From the NCBI GenBank assembly GCA_900471525.1, contig UCEZ01000019.1, positions 1 through 64,000 of the forward strand: a stretch of DNA of 64,000 nucleotides. Direction: 5' to 3'. Position 1 is the first letter of the stretch; each line of letters begins with the position of its first letter. This document shows, in pieces, positions 17,340-30,173 of the stretch. A model generated the notes under the pieces. It saw only the letters and a list, made by a program, of their open reading frames with translations. It had not been told where the DNA came from and searched no databases. The position numbers and the translations under genes were made by a program. This DNA is from Hyphomicrobiales bacterium. Lineage in GTDB: Bacteria > Pseudomonadota > Alphaproteobacteria > Rhizobiales > Rhizobiaceae.

Positions 17340-17944
17340 TGAAGCGGCTTCTCGTAGGCGTACTCGCGGACATAGCCAACGGTCAGCGCAAGGATACATT
17401 TGATGATTTCGGCGACGCCCTGAAGGCCGACAAGTGCAAAGCCGAGCGGAATCATCAGCTTGGCCGGCCAGCGCGGCAAGCCGCCGGCGTTGTTCGAGCC
17501 TTCATTGGTGATCCAGGAGTCCCAGAACCATGGCCATGTGAACCAGATCATCAGCGCGCACATCGGCAACAGGAAAAAGATCCCGCCCAGGAGATCGATC
17601 CACGTTCGTGTGCGTTCACTCACCGAGCCGTAGACGAGATCGACACGGACATGTTCGTTGACTTTGAGCGTCCAGGCGCCACCCAGCATGACCATGCCGG
17701 CAAACATGTACCATTGCGATTCCGACAGCGTATTGGAATTGTTGCGGTAGAGGTCGAGGACGGCCCCGAAGAAACCGACGCCGCCGACGTTGCGCTCCAA
17801 CCAGAGAATGCCGTCGGTGCTATAGCGAAAGATCGCATTGAAAGCGGCGACCATCGACGAGAACAGCACAAGATAGATCGCGATGATCCCCATGCGCCTG
17901 CTCAACTCATCGATGAAGCCGGTGAACCGTAGAGCCAGAGCCAA
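17336..17944 (-). CDS. dctQ: TRAP transporter small permease (DctQ)
   Basis: A 202-residue inner-membrane protein with four predicted helices. The DctQ family segment GGAWTLKVNEHVRVDLVYG is present. It docks to DctM and completes the TRAP membrane complex. It is separated from dctP by about 116 bp holding a perfect 36-bp palindrome. Confidence 0.9.
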   Translation of the reverse strand: MALALRFTGFIDELSRRMGIIAIYLVLFSSMVAAFNAIFRYSTDGILWLERNVGGVGFFGAVLDLYRNNSNTLSESQWYMFAGMVMLGGAWTLKVNEHVRVDLVYGSVSERTRTWIDLLGGIFFLLPMCALMIWFTWPWFWDSWITNEGSNNAGGLPRWPAKLMIPLGFALVGLQGVAEIIKCILALTVGYVREYAYEKPLQ

Positions 17945-18014
17945 TTTTTTCCCCTTCCGTCTGTTGCAAACGGATTTGCCGGCTGGAATTCTTGATGTTC
18001 CCGTCCGGAAAGAT

Positions 18015-18050
18015 ACATGCGGGAGCCGGCGCGCGCCGGCTCCCGCATGT
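18015..18050. repeat. Perfect 36-bp palindrome between dctP and dctQ
   Basis: Two 18-base arms, ACATGCGGGAGCCGGCGC and its exact reverse complement, with no spacer. In the mRNA this forms a very stable GC-rich hairpin 10 bp after the dctP stop. There is no T run, so it most likely protects the dctP message or partly terminates it, giving more binding protein than permease. Confidence 0.9.
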
Positions 18051-18060
18051 GCTCAGATGA

Positions 18061-19629
<1,569 letters not shown>

Positions 19630-19669
19630 AGAAGCCCCGAACCTCGGGAAGGTTCGGGGCTTCTTTTTT
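19630..19669 (+). terminator. Orphan intrinsic terminator on the plus strand
   Basis: AGAAGCCCCGAACCT/AGGTTCGGGGCTTCT, a perfect 15-bp stem with a short loop followed by six T in the plus direction only. No plus-strand protein gene lies upstream (the nearest genes on both sides are minus strand), so it probably ends an unannotated small RNA. Confidence 0.85.
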
Positions 19670-19693
19670 GGATTTCAAAACCGGCGATATCTA

Positions 19694-20725
<1,032 letters not shown>

Positions 20726-20868
20726 CGTTTCATCCTGCCTGTGCTTGAAATGTGCTTGAAAACGGAATTCCCGAAGCAGCGATGCTCCGGGAATGATTGA
20801 GATAAAATCGGTATATTTTATTGTGATGACGGTGCAAAGCGATACTGCTTCGCGCCCCCAAATTTCGC

Positions 20869-22002
20869 CTAGCGCAGCAGAGCCTTCGCTTCCTCGATAC
20901 CGAGTGCTGCCGGCTGCGTGCAGGTTGTGGTCAGCTCGATGAAGCGGCCTTCCTCGCCCGACTTCAGGATCGAGACCATGACATCGACGCCGTGCAGCGC
21001 GCGCTCCAGCGAGCAACGGGCATCGCGGCCGTCGAGGATGGCGAGCGCCATGTCGGCAAGGCCCGCCGTGCGGTAGTTCGCCATCATGCCCTGCGGATGT
21101 TCCTGGTTGGTGACTGAGAACGGGTGTTCCCAGGTCTCCAGCGGCTGGATGTCCTTGTCGCGGCCACTCGCCGAAACCGTACCGCCAAAGAAGTTCGGAT
21201 CGGGCACGAAGAGCGAGCCTTCGGTGCCGTAGAGCTCCATATTGGCGTGACGATGCGACCATACATCCCAGCTTGCCGAAAGGGTTACCGTCGCGCCGTT
21301 CTGGAATTCGAGCAGCGCGTGGATGTTCGTTGGCGTCTCGACGGGAATGACCTCGCCCTTGCGCGGCTCGCTGGTGATCGTGCGCGTGTGATTGGCCATC
21401 GAGGTCAAGGCCGCAACGCGTTTGACCGGACCGATCAGGTTGACGAGATTGGCGATATAATAGGGACCGAGATCGAGGATCGGGCCGCCGCCGGGCAGGA
21501 AGAAGAAATCCGGGTTGGGATGCCACATCTCCATACCCGGGCTCATCACGTGGCAGGTGCCCGACGTAACCCGGCCGATCTTGCCCTGGTCGATATAATG
21601 ACGGGCAAGCTGATGTGCACCGCCAAGGAAGGTGTCTGGAGCGCAGCCAACTTTCAGGTTGTTGGCCGTGGCGATGCCACGCAGTTGCTCGCCTTGCTCG
21701 AGCGACAGCACCAACGGTTTTTCCGAGTAGACGTGTTTTCCGGCTTCCAGGATCATCTTGGAGACCGGGAAATGCGCTTCGGGGATCGTCAGGTTGACGA
21801 CGATGTCGATCTCCGGATTGGCAAGCAGCTCCTCGATAGTCTGTGCCTTGACGTCATATTCGGACGCACGCGTTTCCGCGGCGGCCGGATTGATGTCGGC
21901 GCAGGCGATGACCCTGATGCCCTTAAAGAGCGGCGAGAGCTTGAAATAGGTGGTGGAGATGTTGCCGCATCCGATGATGCCGACGCCAAGTTCCTTTGTC
22001 AT
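20869..22002 (-). CDS. Gfo/Idh/MocA family oxidoreductase
   Basis: A 377-residue NAD(P)-dependent sugar dehydrogenase-like protein. Rossmann fold at the start (GIIGCGNISTTYF), the EKPLVLSLEQGE motif with its conserved Lys, and a C-terminal alpha/beta substrate domain. Members oxidise sugar hydroxyls, often in sugar-acid or inositol catabolism. It starts 15 bp after the isomerase gene and acts with it, presumably on the sugar released by the mannosidase. Confidence 0.9.
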   Translation of the reverse strand: MTKELGVGIIGCGNISTTYFKLSPLFKGIRVIACADINPAAAETRASEYDVKAQTIEELLANPEIDIVVNLTIPEAHFPVSKMILEAGKHVYSEKPLVLSLEQGEQLRGIATANNLKVGCAPDTFLGGAHQLARHYIDQGKIGRVTSGTCHVMSPGMEMWHPNPDFFFLPGGGPILDLGPYYIANLVNLIGPVKRVAALTSMANHTRTITSEPRKGEVIPVETPTNIHALLEFQNGATVTLSASWDVWSHRHANMELYGTEGSLFVPDPNFFGGTVSASGRDKDIQPLETWEHPFSVTNQEHPQGMMANYRTAGLADMALAILDGRDARCSLERALHGVDVMVSILKSGEEGRFIELTTTCTQPAALGIEEAKALLR

Positions 22003-22017
22003 GGTCTGGTCTTTCTC

Positions 22018-22779
22018 TCAATAGGTCTTGATCGAAGCGATCGAGCGCTCGGCCGTCGCCTTGTAATCCTTGGGATTGTCGTGCTCGACGACGTAGTATT
22101 TTGCAGGCGTCGCAGACAGCGCCTTGAACAGCCTCGCCCAATCGACGGTACCATGGCCGACGTCGGCCCAGCCGTCCTGATCCGTGTTCTCACCGGCTGC
22201 GGCAATGTCCTTGACGTGAACGGCGGTGATGCGATGGCCGTATTTCTCAATCCAGGCGAACGGATCGGCGCCGCCGCGAATGACCCACGCTATGTCGGCC
22301 TCCCAGGACAGGTTCGGCCCGCCGGCAAAAATGTGGCTCTGCGGGATCGATCCGTCCGGCAGCGCCACGAATTCGAAATCATGGTTGTGCCAGCCAAAAT
22401 CGAGACCGGCGTCGCGGAAGGGTTTGCCGGCCTTTTCCAGGCGTTCGCCAAATGCCTTCCAGCCGGCAGCATCCGTTGGGCGTTGATCGGGGAGCAGATA
22501 GGGGCAATAAATCGCCTTGATGCCGAGCGTCTTGGCAATATGCACGGCACGCGCCGGATCGGATTCGAGGAGATCGAGGCTGAAATGGGCTGACGGCATC
22601 GTCACGCCGCTCTTGTCCATGTCAGCCTTCAGGGCAGCAAGAGCGGCATCGTCGAGCGCGGCGTAAAGCGCGCCATAACCCTCGACCTGCGTATAACCAG
22701 CGGCGCCGACGGTCTTCAGGACATCGGAAAGCGGCGGGAAATTGCGGGCGCTATAAAGCTGGAAGCTGACATCTTTCAT
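22018..22779 (-). CDS. Sugar phosphate isomerase/epimerase (TIM barrel)
   Basis: A 253-residue AP-endonuclease-2/xylose-isomerase-like TIM barrel of the IolE/YcjR type. Metal-binding residues appear in MPSAHFSLDLLES, FGWHNHDFEF, SWEADIAWVIRGG and TAVHVKDI. A good ribosome binding site (AAGGAGAAT) precedes the ATG. Such enzymes often partner with Gfo/Idh/MocA dehydrogenases in keto-sugar interconversion, and that partner follows 15 bp downstream. Confidence 0.88.
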   Translation of the reverse strand: MKDVSFQLYSARNFPPLSDVLKTVGAAGYTQVEGYGALYAALDDAALAALKADMDKSGVTMPSAHFSLDLLESDPARAVHIAKTLGIKAIYCPYLLPDQRPTDAAGWKAFGERLEKAGKPFRDAGLDFGWHNHDFEFVALPDGSIPQSHIFAGGPNLSWEADIAWVIRGGADPFAWIEKYGHRITAVHVKDIAAAGENTDQDGWADVGHGTVDWARLFKALSATPAKYYVVEHDNPKDYKATAERSIASIKTY

Positions 22780-22822
22780 CGGATTCTCCTTGTTGGGCGG
22801 GGTTACCAGGCGTGGATTGGGA

Positions 22823-25294
22823 CTAGCCGTTGCCCTGGCAGGATTGAAGATCGAAGGCCACGAAGCGTGGGACGCTGCCTGTTTCAGGCTTTTCCTTCGG
22901 AGTGAAACGAATGACGCGGCTTTCGCCTGCCGTCAGGTCGAAGGCATTGTCGGAATACCGACCTTCGATATCGGCTTCGATCATCACATGCAGGGCAAGG
23001 CCCGATGCCGAAACCGTGACATCGTAGGAATCTTCGCCTGCTGGGATTGTCGAGATCGAGAGCTCGGATGGTTCGAGATCGAGCGCTTTGTAGGTGCCCG
23101 GAACATGATGCCCCTCGCCCCGCATGCCGTTCGAGGCTTCGAAGGACCAGAAAAGAAGCATACCCTTCGGGACGTCCGAGGCAGCGATGGTCAACAGCGT
23201 CGCGGCGCGATCCGGGCTGCAGGTGCCAGCGACTGCAGCCAAAGGCTGCTTCACACCGGACAGCGAGACGAGGAAGGTTTGCAGCTCGACCGTAACAGGC
23301 GCTGCTGTGTCGTTGACCATCGAGAATGCAATCTCGCCACCGTCATCGGACGGAATGGCTGCGACCGCGACCGGCTGGAAAAAACGGCGCGTCATGTAGT
23401 GCATGGCCTTCCAATTGCCACCATAGTCGAGGCTCGCCCAGGATGCGACCGGCCAGGTGTCGTTGAGCTGCCAGTAGAGCGTGCCCATGCAATGCGGTTT
23501 CAGCGACCGCCAGTAGTCGACGGCCGTGCGGATCGCCAGTCCCTGCTGGATCTGGCTCAAATAGACGAAGTTCGAAAAATCCTTCGGGAAGCGGAAATAG
23601 CGGAACATCGTTGCCGCGATGCGCTCATTGCCGCCTGCATTCTTCTGGTGCGCCTCCATCACCGGCGAGGCGACGTTCAGGTCCTTCTGCTCGGCGAACT
23701 GCCGCACGATCGGCATCGAGGTATAGGACTGGAAGCCGAATTCCGAGCAGAAGCGCGGACGGACTGTTCGATAATTGTCGAACGACTTGTTCTCGTGCCA
23801 GACCGACCAGTAGTGCATGTCGCCGGAGCCATCGGCATGCCAGGCATCGCCGAAGTTGAGCGGGCCGACGGAGGGGCTCGACGGCCACCAGATCGCTTCG
23901 GGGGCTGCAGCCTTGATGCCGGTCTCGATAGTGCGGTTGAGGCGGTCGTAGGAGACGAGATATCGGTCGCGATCCCTGCGGCTTTCTTCAAACCAGGTGA
24001 GCGCCCCGACGAGTTCGTTGTCGCCGCACCAGAGCGCGATCGACGGATGCGAGGCCAGCCGCTTGACCTGATAATCGACTTCGGCAGCAACGTTTTCGAG
24101 GAAATCCGGGGTCGAGGGATAAAGATTGCAGGCGAACATGAAATCCTGCCAGACCATCAGGCCCAGCCGGTCGCAGAGATCGTAGAACCAGTCGGTCTCG
24201 TAGAAGCCGCCGCCCCAGACGCGGATCATGTTCATATTGGCATCGACGGCCGATCGCAGCAGATCCTCGACGCTCTCTGGCGTTGCCCGCGAGGCAAGTG
24301 CATCGGCTGGAATCCAATTGGCGCCGCGGCAGAAGATTTCCCGGCCATTGACCCGGAAGGCGAAGCGGCTGCCGGCGGCATCCTTGTCGGTCAAAAGTTC
24401 GACAGTTCGAAAGCCGATCTGGCGGGCGACAGTGTCACCCGGCAGGGCGACGGTTAGCTGGGACAATGCCTGTTCGCCGCTGCCCGCAGGCCACCAGAGC
24501 GCCGGGTTCTCGACGGTAAAAATATGGGTGATCCTGGTTTCGCCCGGATTGACGGCGCAGTCCAGGTGCTCCCGTTGCCCGTCGAGCGCGAAATCGAGGC
24601 CGACCACGCCGGGCTCCTGGGCAAACAGCGTTACCGTGACCTGAAGATCGACCGCGCCGCCGAGCTGCGGCGCCTGCCGCGTCGTCACATGTTCGATGCG
24701 GGCAGCGCCAAGCCTCTTCAATGCGATCGTGCCGTAGATGCCGAGCGGCGCGATGGCGATATTCCAGTCCCAGCCGAAATGGCATTGCGGCTTGCGCAGC
24801 ATGTTGCCGTTGGCGATCGGCGAATTGCCGGTCGAATAGGGAATGTAGAAAGGTTGCCCGGCCTGCGCTTTTTCGCCAGCTGCGATCGAGGAGCGGATAA
24901 CGATCCGCAAACGGTTCTGCCCGGCCTTCAGCACGAAGCCCACCTCGGGACGATACCGCCGGAAAGCGTTCTCAGCATGGAGCACGGCTTCGTCGTTGAG
25001 ATAAACCTCGGCTACGGTGTCTAGGCTCTCGATGTCGAGATACCAGTTGCCCGAAAGCTCTGACGCGTCGATGTCGAAAGTCCGCTCCAGCACCCAGTCC
25101 TTGTGCGCCACCCATTGCACATCGTCCTCATTGCGGCCGGCATAGGGATCGGCGATCACGCCTGCCGCCTGCAATGCGCTGTGGACGTCGCCGGGAATGG
25201 TGATCGTCAGCGCATGGCTGTTATCGGACGAAGCAAGCTGCCATTCACCGGAAAGGTCGAACGTGGCAGATTCTGGAAAGGCAAGAGCAGACAT
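22823..25294 (-). CDS. Beta-mannosidase, glycoside hydrolase family 2
   Basis: An 823-residue GH2 enzyme: sugar-binding jelly-roll (about 1-180), immunoglobulin-like domain, (beta/alpha)8 catalytic barrel, C-terminal sandwiches. Catalytic acid/base Glu lies in IALWCGDNEL and the nucleophile Glu in FCSEFGFQS, both characteristic of beta-mannosidases rather than beta-galactosidases. No signal peptide, so imported mannosides are cut in the cytoplasm. The start at 25294 gives SALAFPESATFDLSGEWQL; upstream codons of the longer frame do not look conserved. It follows the ABC ATPase gene by 98 bp. Confidence 0.9.
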   Translation of the reverse strand: MSALAFPESATFDLSGEWQLASSDNSHALTITIPGDVHSALQAAGVIADPYAGRNEDDVQWVAHKDWVLERTFDIDASELSGNWYLDIESLDTVAEVYLNDEAVLHAENAFRRYRPEVGFVLKAGQNRLRIVIRSSIAAGEKAQAGQPFYIPYSTGNSPIANGNMLRKPQCHFGWDWNIAIAPLGIYGTIALKRLGAARIEHVTTRQAPQLGGAVDLQVTVTLFAQEPGVVGLDFALDGQREHLDCAVNPGETRITHIFTVENPALWWPAGSGEQALSQLTVALPGDTVARQIGFRTVELLTDKDAAGSRFAFRVNGREIFCRGANWIPADALASRATPESVEDLLRSAVDANMNMIRVWGGGFYETDWFYDLCDRLGLMVWQDFMFACNLYPSTPDFLENVAAEVDYQVKRLASHPSIALWCGDNELVGALTWFEESRRDRDRYLVSYDRLNRTIETGIKAAAPEAIWWPSSPSVGPLNFGDAWHADGSGDMHYWSVWHENKSFDNYRTVRPRFCSEFGFQSYTSMPIVRQFAEQKDLNVASPVMEAHQKNAGGNERIAATMFRYFRFPKDFSNFVYLSQIQQGLAIRTAVDYWRSLKPHCMGTLYWQLNDTWPVASWASLDYGGNWKAMHYMTRRFFQPVAVAAIPSDDGGEIAFSMVNDTAAPVTVELQTFLVSLSGVKQPLAAVAGTCSPDRAATLLTIAASDVPKGMLLFWSFEASNGMRGEGHHVPGTYKALDLEPSELSISTIPAGEDSYDVTVSASGLALHVMIEADIEGRYSDNAFDLTAGESRVIRFTPKEKPETGSVPRFVAFDLQSCQGNG

Positions 25295-25392
25295 TGTCGC
25301 AATCCATTCGCAGCCAGCCCCGCCGGGACCGGCATCATTCATTCGGGCATGACGGCCGTGCATGTTTACGGCCGTCACAATGTTGCGGCTGA

Positions 25393-26484
<1,092 letters not shown>

Positions 26485-26488
26485 GCAA

Positions 26489-27427
26489 TTACCCTTTCAC
26501 TGCGCCGGCGGCGATGCCACGGACAAAAAGCCGTCCGGAAACGAAGTAGACGATCAACGGAACGGCACCCGTCAGGATGGTTGCCGCCATGTTGACGTTG
26601 TATTCCTTCACGCCCTGAACCGAATTGACGATGTTGTTGAGCTGGACGGTCATCGGATAATATTCCGGCCGCGTGAACACCACGCCGAACAGGAAGTCGT
26701 TCCAGATGCCGGTAACCTGCAGGATCATGGCAACGACGAAAATCGGCAGCGACATCGGCAGCATGATCTTGAAGTAGATCGTCCAGAACCCGGCCCCGTC
26801 GACACGCGCCGCCTTGAACAATTCCTCCGGCAAAGACGTGAAATAGTTCCGGAAGAGCAGCGTCAGGATCGGCATACCGAAGATGGTGTGAACGATGATC
26901 AGACCGGTCAGCGAACCGTAAAGGCCCATTTCGCGCAGCACGATGACGATCGGATAGATCATCACCTGATACGGGATGAACGCCCCGACGATGAGGATCG
27001 TGAAGAACAGGTCGGCCCCCTTGAAGCGCCAGTTCGCCAGCGCATAGCCATTGATCGAGGCGATGGCGATCGAGACGATCGTCGAGGGAATGGTGATGCG
27101 CACCGAGTTCCAGAAGCCCCTCGAGAGCCCGTCGCAGTTCAGGCCCGTGCAGGCGCTGGACCAGGCTTTCACCCACGGCTCGAAGGTGATCTCGAGCGGC
27201 GGAGAAAAGATGTTGCCGAGCCGGATTTCCGGCATGCCTTTAAGCGAGGTGACGACCATCACATAGAGAGGCAGCAGATAGTAGGCGGCCGCGAAGATCA
27301 GGGCACCGTAGATCATGATGTTTCTTGGTGAAAACATCGGACGGGGCTTTTTACCCTGCGGTCCGGGAGCCAGCCTGCGGGCTGCGGCGTGGGCGGCCTG
27401 CCCCTTGAGGGTTACGGTATCATCCAC
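26489..27427 (-). CDS. Sugar ABC transporter permease (MalG type)
   Basis: A 312-residue inner-membrane protein with about six helices and the EAA loop [23 protein letters not shown] that contacts the ATPase. The GTG start at 27427 (behind GGAGGA) overlaps the stop of the previous permease by 8 bp. An N-terminal cytoplasmic extension of about 30 basic residues precedes the first helix. Second permease of the mannoside importer. Confidence 0.92.
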   Translation of the reverse strand: MDDTVTLKGQAAHAAARRLAPGPQGKKPRPMFSPRNIMIYGALIFAAAYYLLPLYVMVVTSLKGMPEIRLGNIFSPPLEITFEPWVKAWSSACTGLNCDGLSRGFWNSVRITIPSTIVSIAIASINGYALANWRFKGADLFFTILIVGAFIPYQVMIYPIVIVLREMGLYGSLTGLIIVHTIFGMPILTLLFRNYFTSLPEELFKAARVDGAGFWTIYFKIMLPMSLPIFVVAMILQVTGIWNDFLFGVVFTRPEYYPMTVQLNNIVNSVQGVKEYNVNMAATILTGAVPLIVYFVSGRLFVRGIAAGAVKG

Positions 27428-28322
27428 GCTTGCGTCCTCCGAATTCCAGATAGGCCCAGGGCACGATGATGATGGCGACGGTGATCAGCATCATGGTCGA
27501 GGCGGCGAAGCCCTGACCGAGATTCTGCGCCTGGAACATGTAGTCGTAGACGTACTTTGCAGGCACTTCAGACGCTATGCCGGGTCCGCCGCTCGTCTGC
27601 GCCACGACGAGATCGTAGACGCGCACGATGCCGCTGGCGATGATGACAAGCGTGGTGATGAACACGGCGCGCATCATCGGGATGATGATGAAGAGATAGG
27701 TCTTCCACATCGGAATGCCGTCGACGCGTGACGCCTTCCAAATGTCCTCGTCGATGCCGCGCAGGCCGGCCAGCATCAGGCACATGACAAGCCCGGTTCC
27801 CTGCCAGAGAGCGGCGATCAGGATGCCGTAGATGACGATGCTTGGATTGTAGAGCGGATCGAAGGTGAAGCTGGTCCAGCCGAGTGAACGGATCACCGAT
27901 TGCACGCCGAATTCCGGATTGAGCACCCACTGCCAGACGAGACCGGTGACGATGAAGGAGAGCGCGAAGGGATAGAGAAAGATCGTCCGGAACGTATTCT
28001 CGAAACGGATCTTCTGATCCATCAGGGCTGCCAGCAGAAAGCCGATCACCAGGCTGAAAATCAGCGAAAATACGCCGTAGATGGCTAGGTTCTGGATGGA
28101 CATCAGCCAGCGTGGCGCAGACCACAGGCGCTCATACTGATCAAGGCCGACGAAGGAAAGGCGTGGCAAAAGCTTCGAATTGGTGAACGAATAAAACACC
28201 GTCCAAAGGGTGCCGCCCAGGAAGATGACGACGGCGGTGAGAATCATCGGAATTGAGGCAATCTTCGAATGCAGATTGCGCAACAACTGGTTTGGCCGGC
28301 CGGCGTTCGCGTGGCCCGTCAT
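27420..28322 (-). CDS. Sugar ABC transporter permease (MalF type)
   Basis: A 300-residue inner-membrane protein of the CUT1 MalF group with about six helices and the EAA loop DIWKASRVDGIPMWKTYLFIIIPMM (only the core is quoted from a longer conserved segment). First permease of the importer, separated from the binding protein gene by 123 bp containing a hairpin. Confidence 0.92.
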   Translation of the reverse strand: MTGHANAGRPNQLLRNLHSKIASIPMILTAVVIFLGGTLWTVFYSFTNSKLLPRLSFVGLDQYERLWSAPRWLMSIQNLAIYGVFSLIFSLVIGFLLAALMDQKIRFENTFRTIFLYPFALSFIVTGLVWQWVLNPEFGVQSVIRSLGWTSFTFDPLYNPSIVIYGILIAALWQGTGLVMCLMLAGLRGIDEDIWKASRVDGIPMWKTYLFIIIPMMRAVFITTLVIIASGIVRVYDLVVAQTSGGPGIASEVPAKYVYDYMFQAQNLGQGFAASTMMLITVAIIIVPWAYLEFGGRKRG

Positions 28323-28398
28323 AGGTCAACCCTCCCCTGGATCATGGTTTTCTTGAGGACGTGGCCGAAGCCTCGGCAAACACCAGCCGCGGGCCTCA

Positions 28399-28426
28399 AA
28401 CCGGTCCCGCAAATGCGGAACCGGTC
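28399..28426 (-). other. Intercistronic hairpin after the sugar-binding protein gene
   Basis: Stem AACCGGTCCCGC / GCGGAACCGGT with an AAAT loop, 20 bp downstream of the binding-protein stop. No T run. Likely an mRNA-stabilising or partial-termination structure that raises binding protein over permease. Confidence 0.7.
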
Positions 28427-28445
28427 TTCCACAGAGATGGCCCTA

Positions 28446-29678
28446 TCAGTCGGCCGAAGCGATGATTTCGGCGAAGCGCTTCTGCGCGTCTTCCGGCGTC
28501 ATCGACGATGCGAAGAACTCGGAGAAGAGGTCTTCCTTCTGCTTCTGGCTGTCAGCCGACATCAACTGGTCGGTGCCCTGGATCACATTGCCCTTGGCAA
28601 GGATGTCGAGACCCTTCTTCATGCAGTCGTTCGCAGCCGCGAGATCGACGTCTCCACGCACCGGCAGCGAGCCCTTCTTCAGGTTGAAAGCGACCTGCGT
28701 CACTGGATTCAACAGCGTCGAGGCGAGAACTTCCTGAGCCTTCGACTTTTCCTCGTCCTTCAGGACGGGGAAGTAGAAGGCATCGCCACCGGTCGAGATG
28801 ATCTCGTTCACGCCGAGGCCCGGCAGGCAGGTGTAGTCCGTGCCTGCCTTCTGGCCGGCTACCTGGAATTCACCCTGCGCCCAGTCACCCATGATCTGAC
28901 CGCCGGCCTTGCCGGTGATGACCAGATTGGTCGCCTGGTTCCAATCCTGCACGTTGCTGCCCTTGGACATGCGGCGCGCGTCTTCGGCAGCCTTGAAGAC
29001 CTTGGCGATTTCCGGACCTGCGGCAACTTCCGCATCCTTGTCGCCGAACACCTTCTGGAACACGTCCTTGCCGGCGATCGCAACCATCAGAACGTCAAAT
29101 GCGCCGGTCGCCTGCCAGGGCTGGCCTCCGACTGCAAGCGGTATGATACCCGCCTTCTCCAAAGCGGGAGCAGCGGCGACGAATTCGTCCCAGTTCTTCG
29201 GCACTTCTATGCCGGCCTGCTTGAACGCGGCATTCGACAGCCACAGCCATTGCCAGGAGTGGATGTTGACCGGCGCGCAATAGATCTTGCCGTCGATGGT
29301 GCAGCTATCGAGCAGGCTGGACGGCCTGACAATGTCCTTCCATTTCTCCTTCGTCGCAATATCGGTAAGGTCGCGCATCAGACCTGCCTGCACCAGTTCT
29401 TCGGCCTGACGGCCATGGTTAAACTGGGTGGCACCCATCGGGTCGCCGCCCGTGATGCGACTGACCATGATCGGACGCGCCGTGCTGCCCGCACCGGCGA
29501 TGGCGCCATCGACCCAATGATTGCCCGTGGCATCGAATGCCTTGGCAAGTTCTGCGACCGCCGCGGCTTCACCGCCGGACGTCCACCAATGCGTCACCTC
29601 CAGATCGGCAGCGTTAGCGATGCCGAATGGAAGCACTACAGTCGCCGCCAATGCAGCAGCCAACAAACGCAATTTCAT
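28446..29678 (-). CDS. Sugar ABC transporter substrate-binding protein
   Basis: A 410-residue periplasmic family 1 (CUT1) binding protein with signal peptide about 1-23 (ending GIANA) and the mature start ADLEVTHWWTSGGEAAAV. It delivers the sugar, predicted to be a beta-mannoside or manno-oligosaccharide from the linked GH2 enzyme, to the two permeases. GAGGGAGG is the ribosome binding site, and a candidate LacI operator lies directly upstream of it at 29695-29708. Confidence 0.92.
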   Translation of the reverse strand: MKLRLLAAALAATVVLPFGIANAADLEVTHWWTSGGEAAAVAELAKAFDATGNHWVDGAIAGAGSTARPIMVSRITGGDPMGATQFNHGRQAEELVQAGLMRDLTDIATKEKWKDIVRPSSLLDSCTIDGKIYCAPVNIHSWQWLWLSNAAFKQAGIEVPKNWDEFVAAAPALEKAGIIPLAVGGQPWQATGAFDVLMVAIAGKDVFQKVFGDKDAEVAAGPEIAKVFKAAEDARRMSKGSNVQDWNQATNLVITGKAGGQIMGDWAQGEFQVAGQKAGTDYTCLPGLGVNEIISTGGDAFYFPVLKDEEKSKAQEVLASTLLNPVTQVAFNLKKGSLPVRGDVDLAAANDCMKKGLDILAKGNVIQGTDQLMSADSQKQKEDLFSEFFASSMTPEDAQKRFAEIIASAD

Positions 29679-29694
29679 GAGTTTTCCTCCCTCA

Positions 29695-29708
29695 CTGTAA
29701 CGTTACCG
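29695..29708. promoter_or_regulatory. Candidate LacI-family operator at the transporter operon
   Basis: CTGTAAC-GTTACCG, palindromic with a central CG as in LacI-family sites. It is 17 bp upstream of the binding-protein start, just before the ribosome binding site, where a bound repressor would block elongation or the promoter start. Confidence 0.7.
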
Positions 29709-30013
29709 GAAAAACTTAGTTCAATCGATTTGTAGACGCAACAGCCACAACGCATAATTCCTGATAAAAATTTATCGACAACCTAAAGGAGCATAAACTT
29801 CAGGCGCCACGGGTTGGCGCGTTCGATTTGTTGCGGTGCGTAATTGTCGATAAAATCGCTTTAAATGCAATTATTTCGGCACTTTCTCCAACAATTTTAT
29901 GAATTTCGACCAGGCGTGCATTTCGCATGTGCAAAGATCATATACTGCAACGCAGGATTCAACTCTGCGGAGAGCCGCCGCGACGAACACCAAAAAAGGG
30001 CTCGACAAGTCAA

Positions 30014-30027
30014 CTGTATCGTTACAG
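30014..30027. promoter_or_regulatory. Candidate LacI-family operator at the regulator gene
   Basis: CTGTATC-GTTACAG, same frame and length as the site at 29695-29708, matching at 12 of 14 positions. About 147 bp upstream of the regulator start, which suggests autoregulation. Confidence 0.7.
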
Positions 30028-30173
30028 ATTTTGACTTTAGGGAGAGATCGGGCAGTGGGTGCCCATATATCACAATTCGTATATAAGGCAGACGAGAGCA
30101 TTAGGGGCTCAGCTGCAGGCAAACGCCGCCCGTGCGACGTTGCGTCTGAATACGGGAAGGCAATGGGCGGGGA

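Larger units (their letters stand above)
29679..30173. promoter_or_regulatory. Divergent control region, mannoside operon / LacI gene
   Basis: Nearly 500 bp between the binding protein gene (minus) and the regulator gene (plus), AT-rich and without a gene. It holds one LacI-type operator near each end (29695-29708 and 30014-30027). Promoter hexamers are not clear enough to place. Confidence 0.6.

Noticed and set aside
22790-24457. 555-codon plus-strand ORF opposite the mannosidase
   Set aside because: The GH2 catalytic motifs are on the minus strand; this frame is a shadow.
28269-29735. 488-codon plus-strand ORF opposite the sugar-binding protein
   Set aside because: Shadow of a gene with a clear signal peptide and ribosome binding site.
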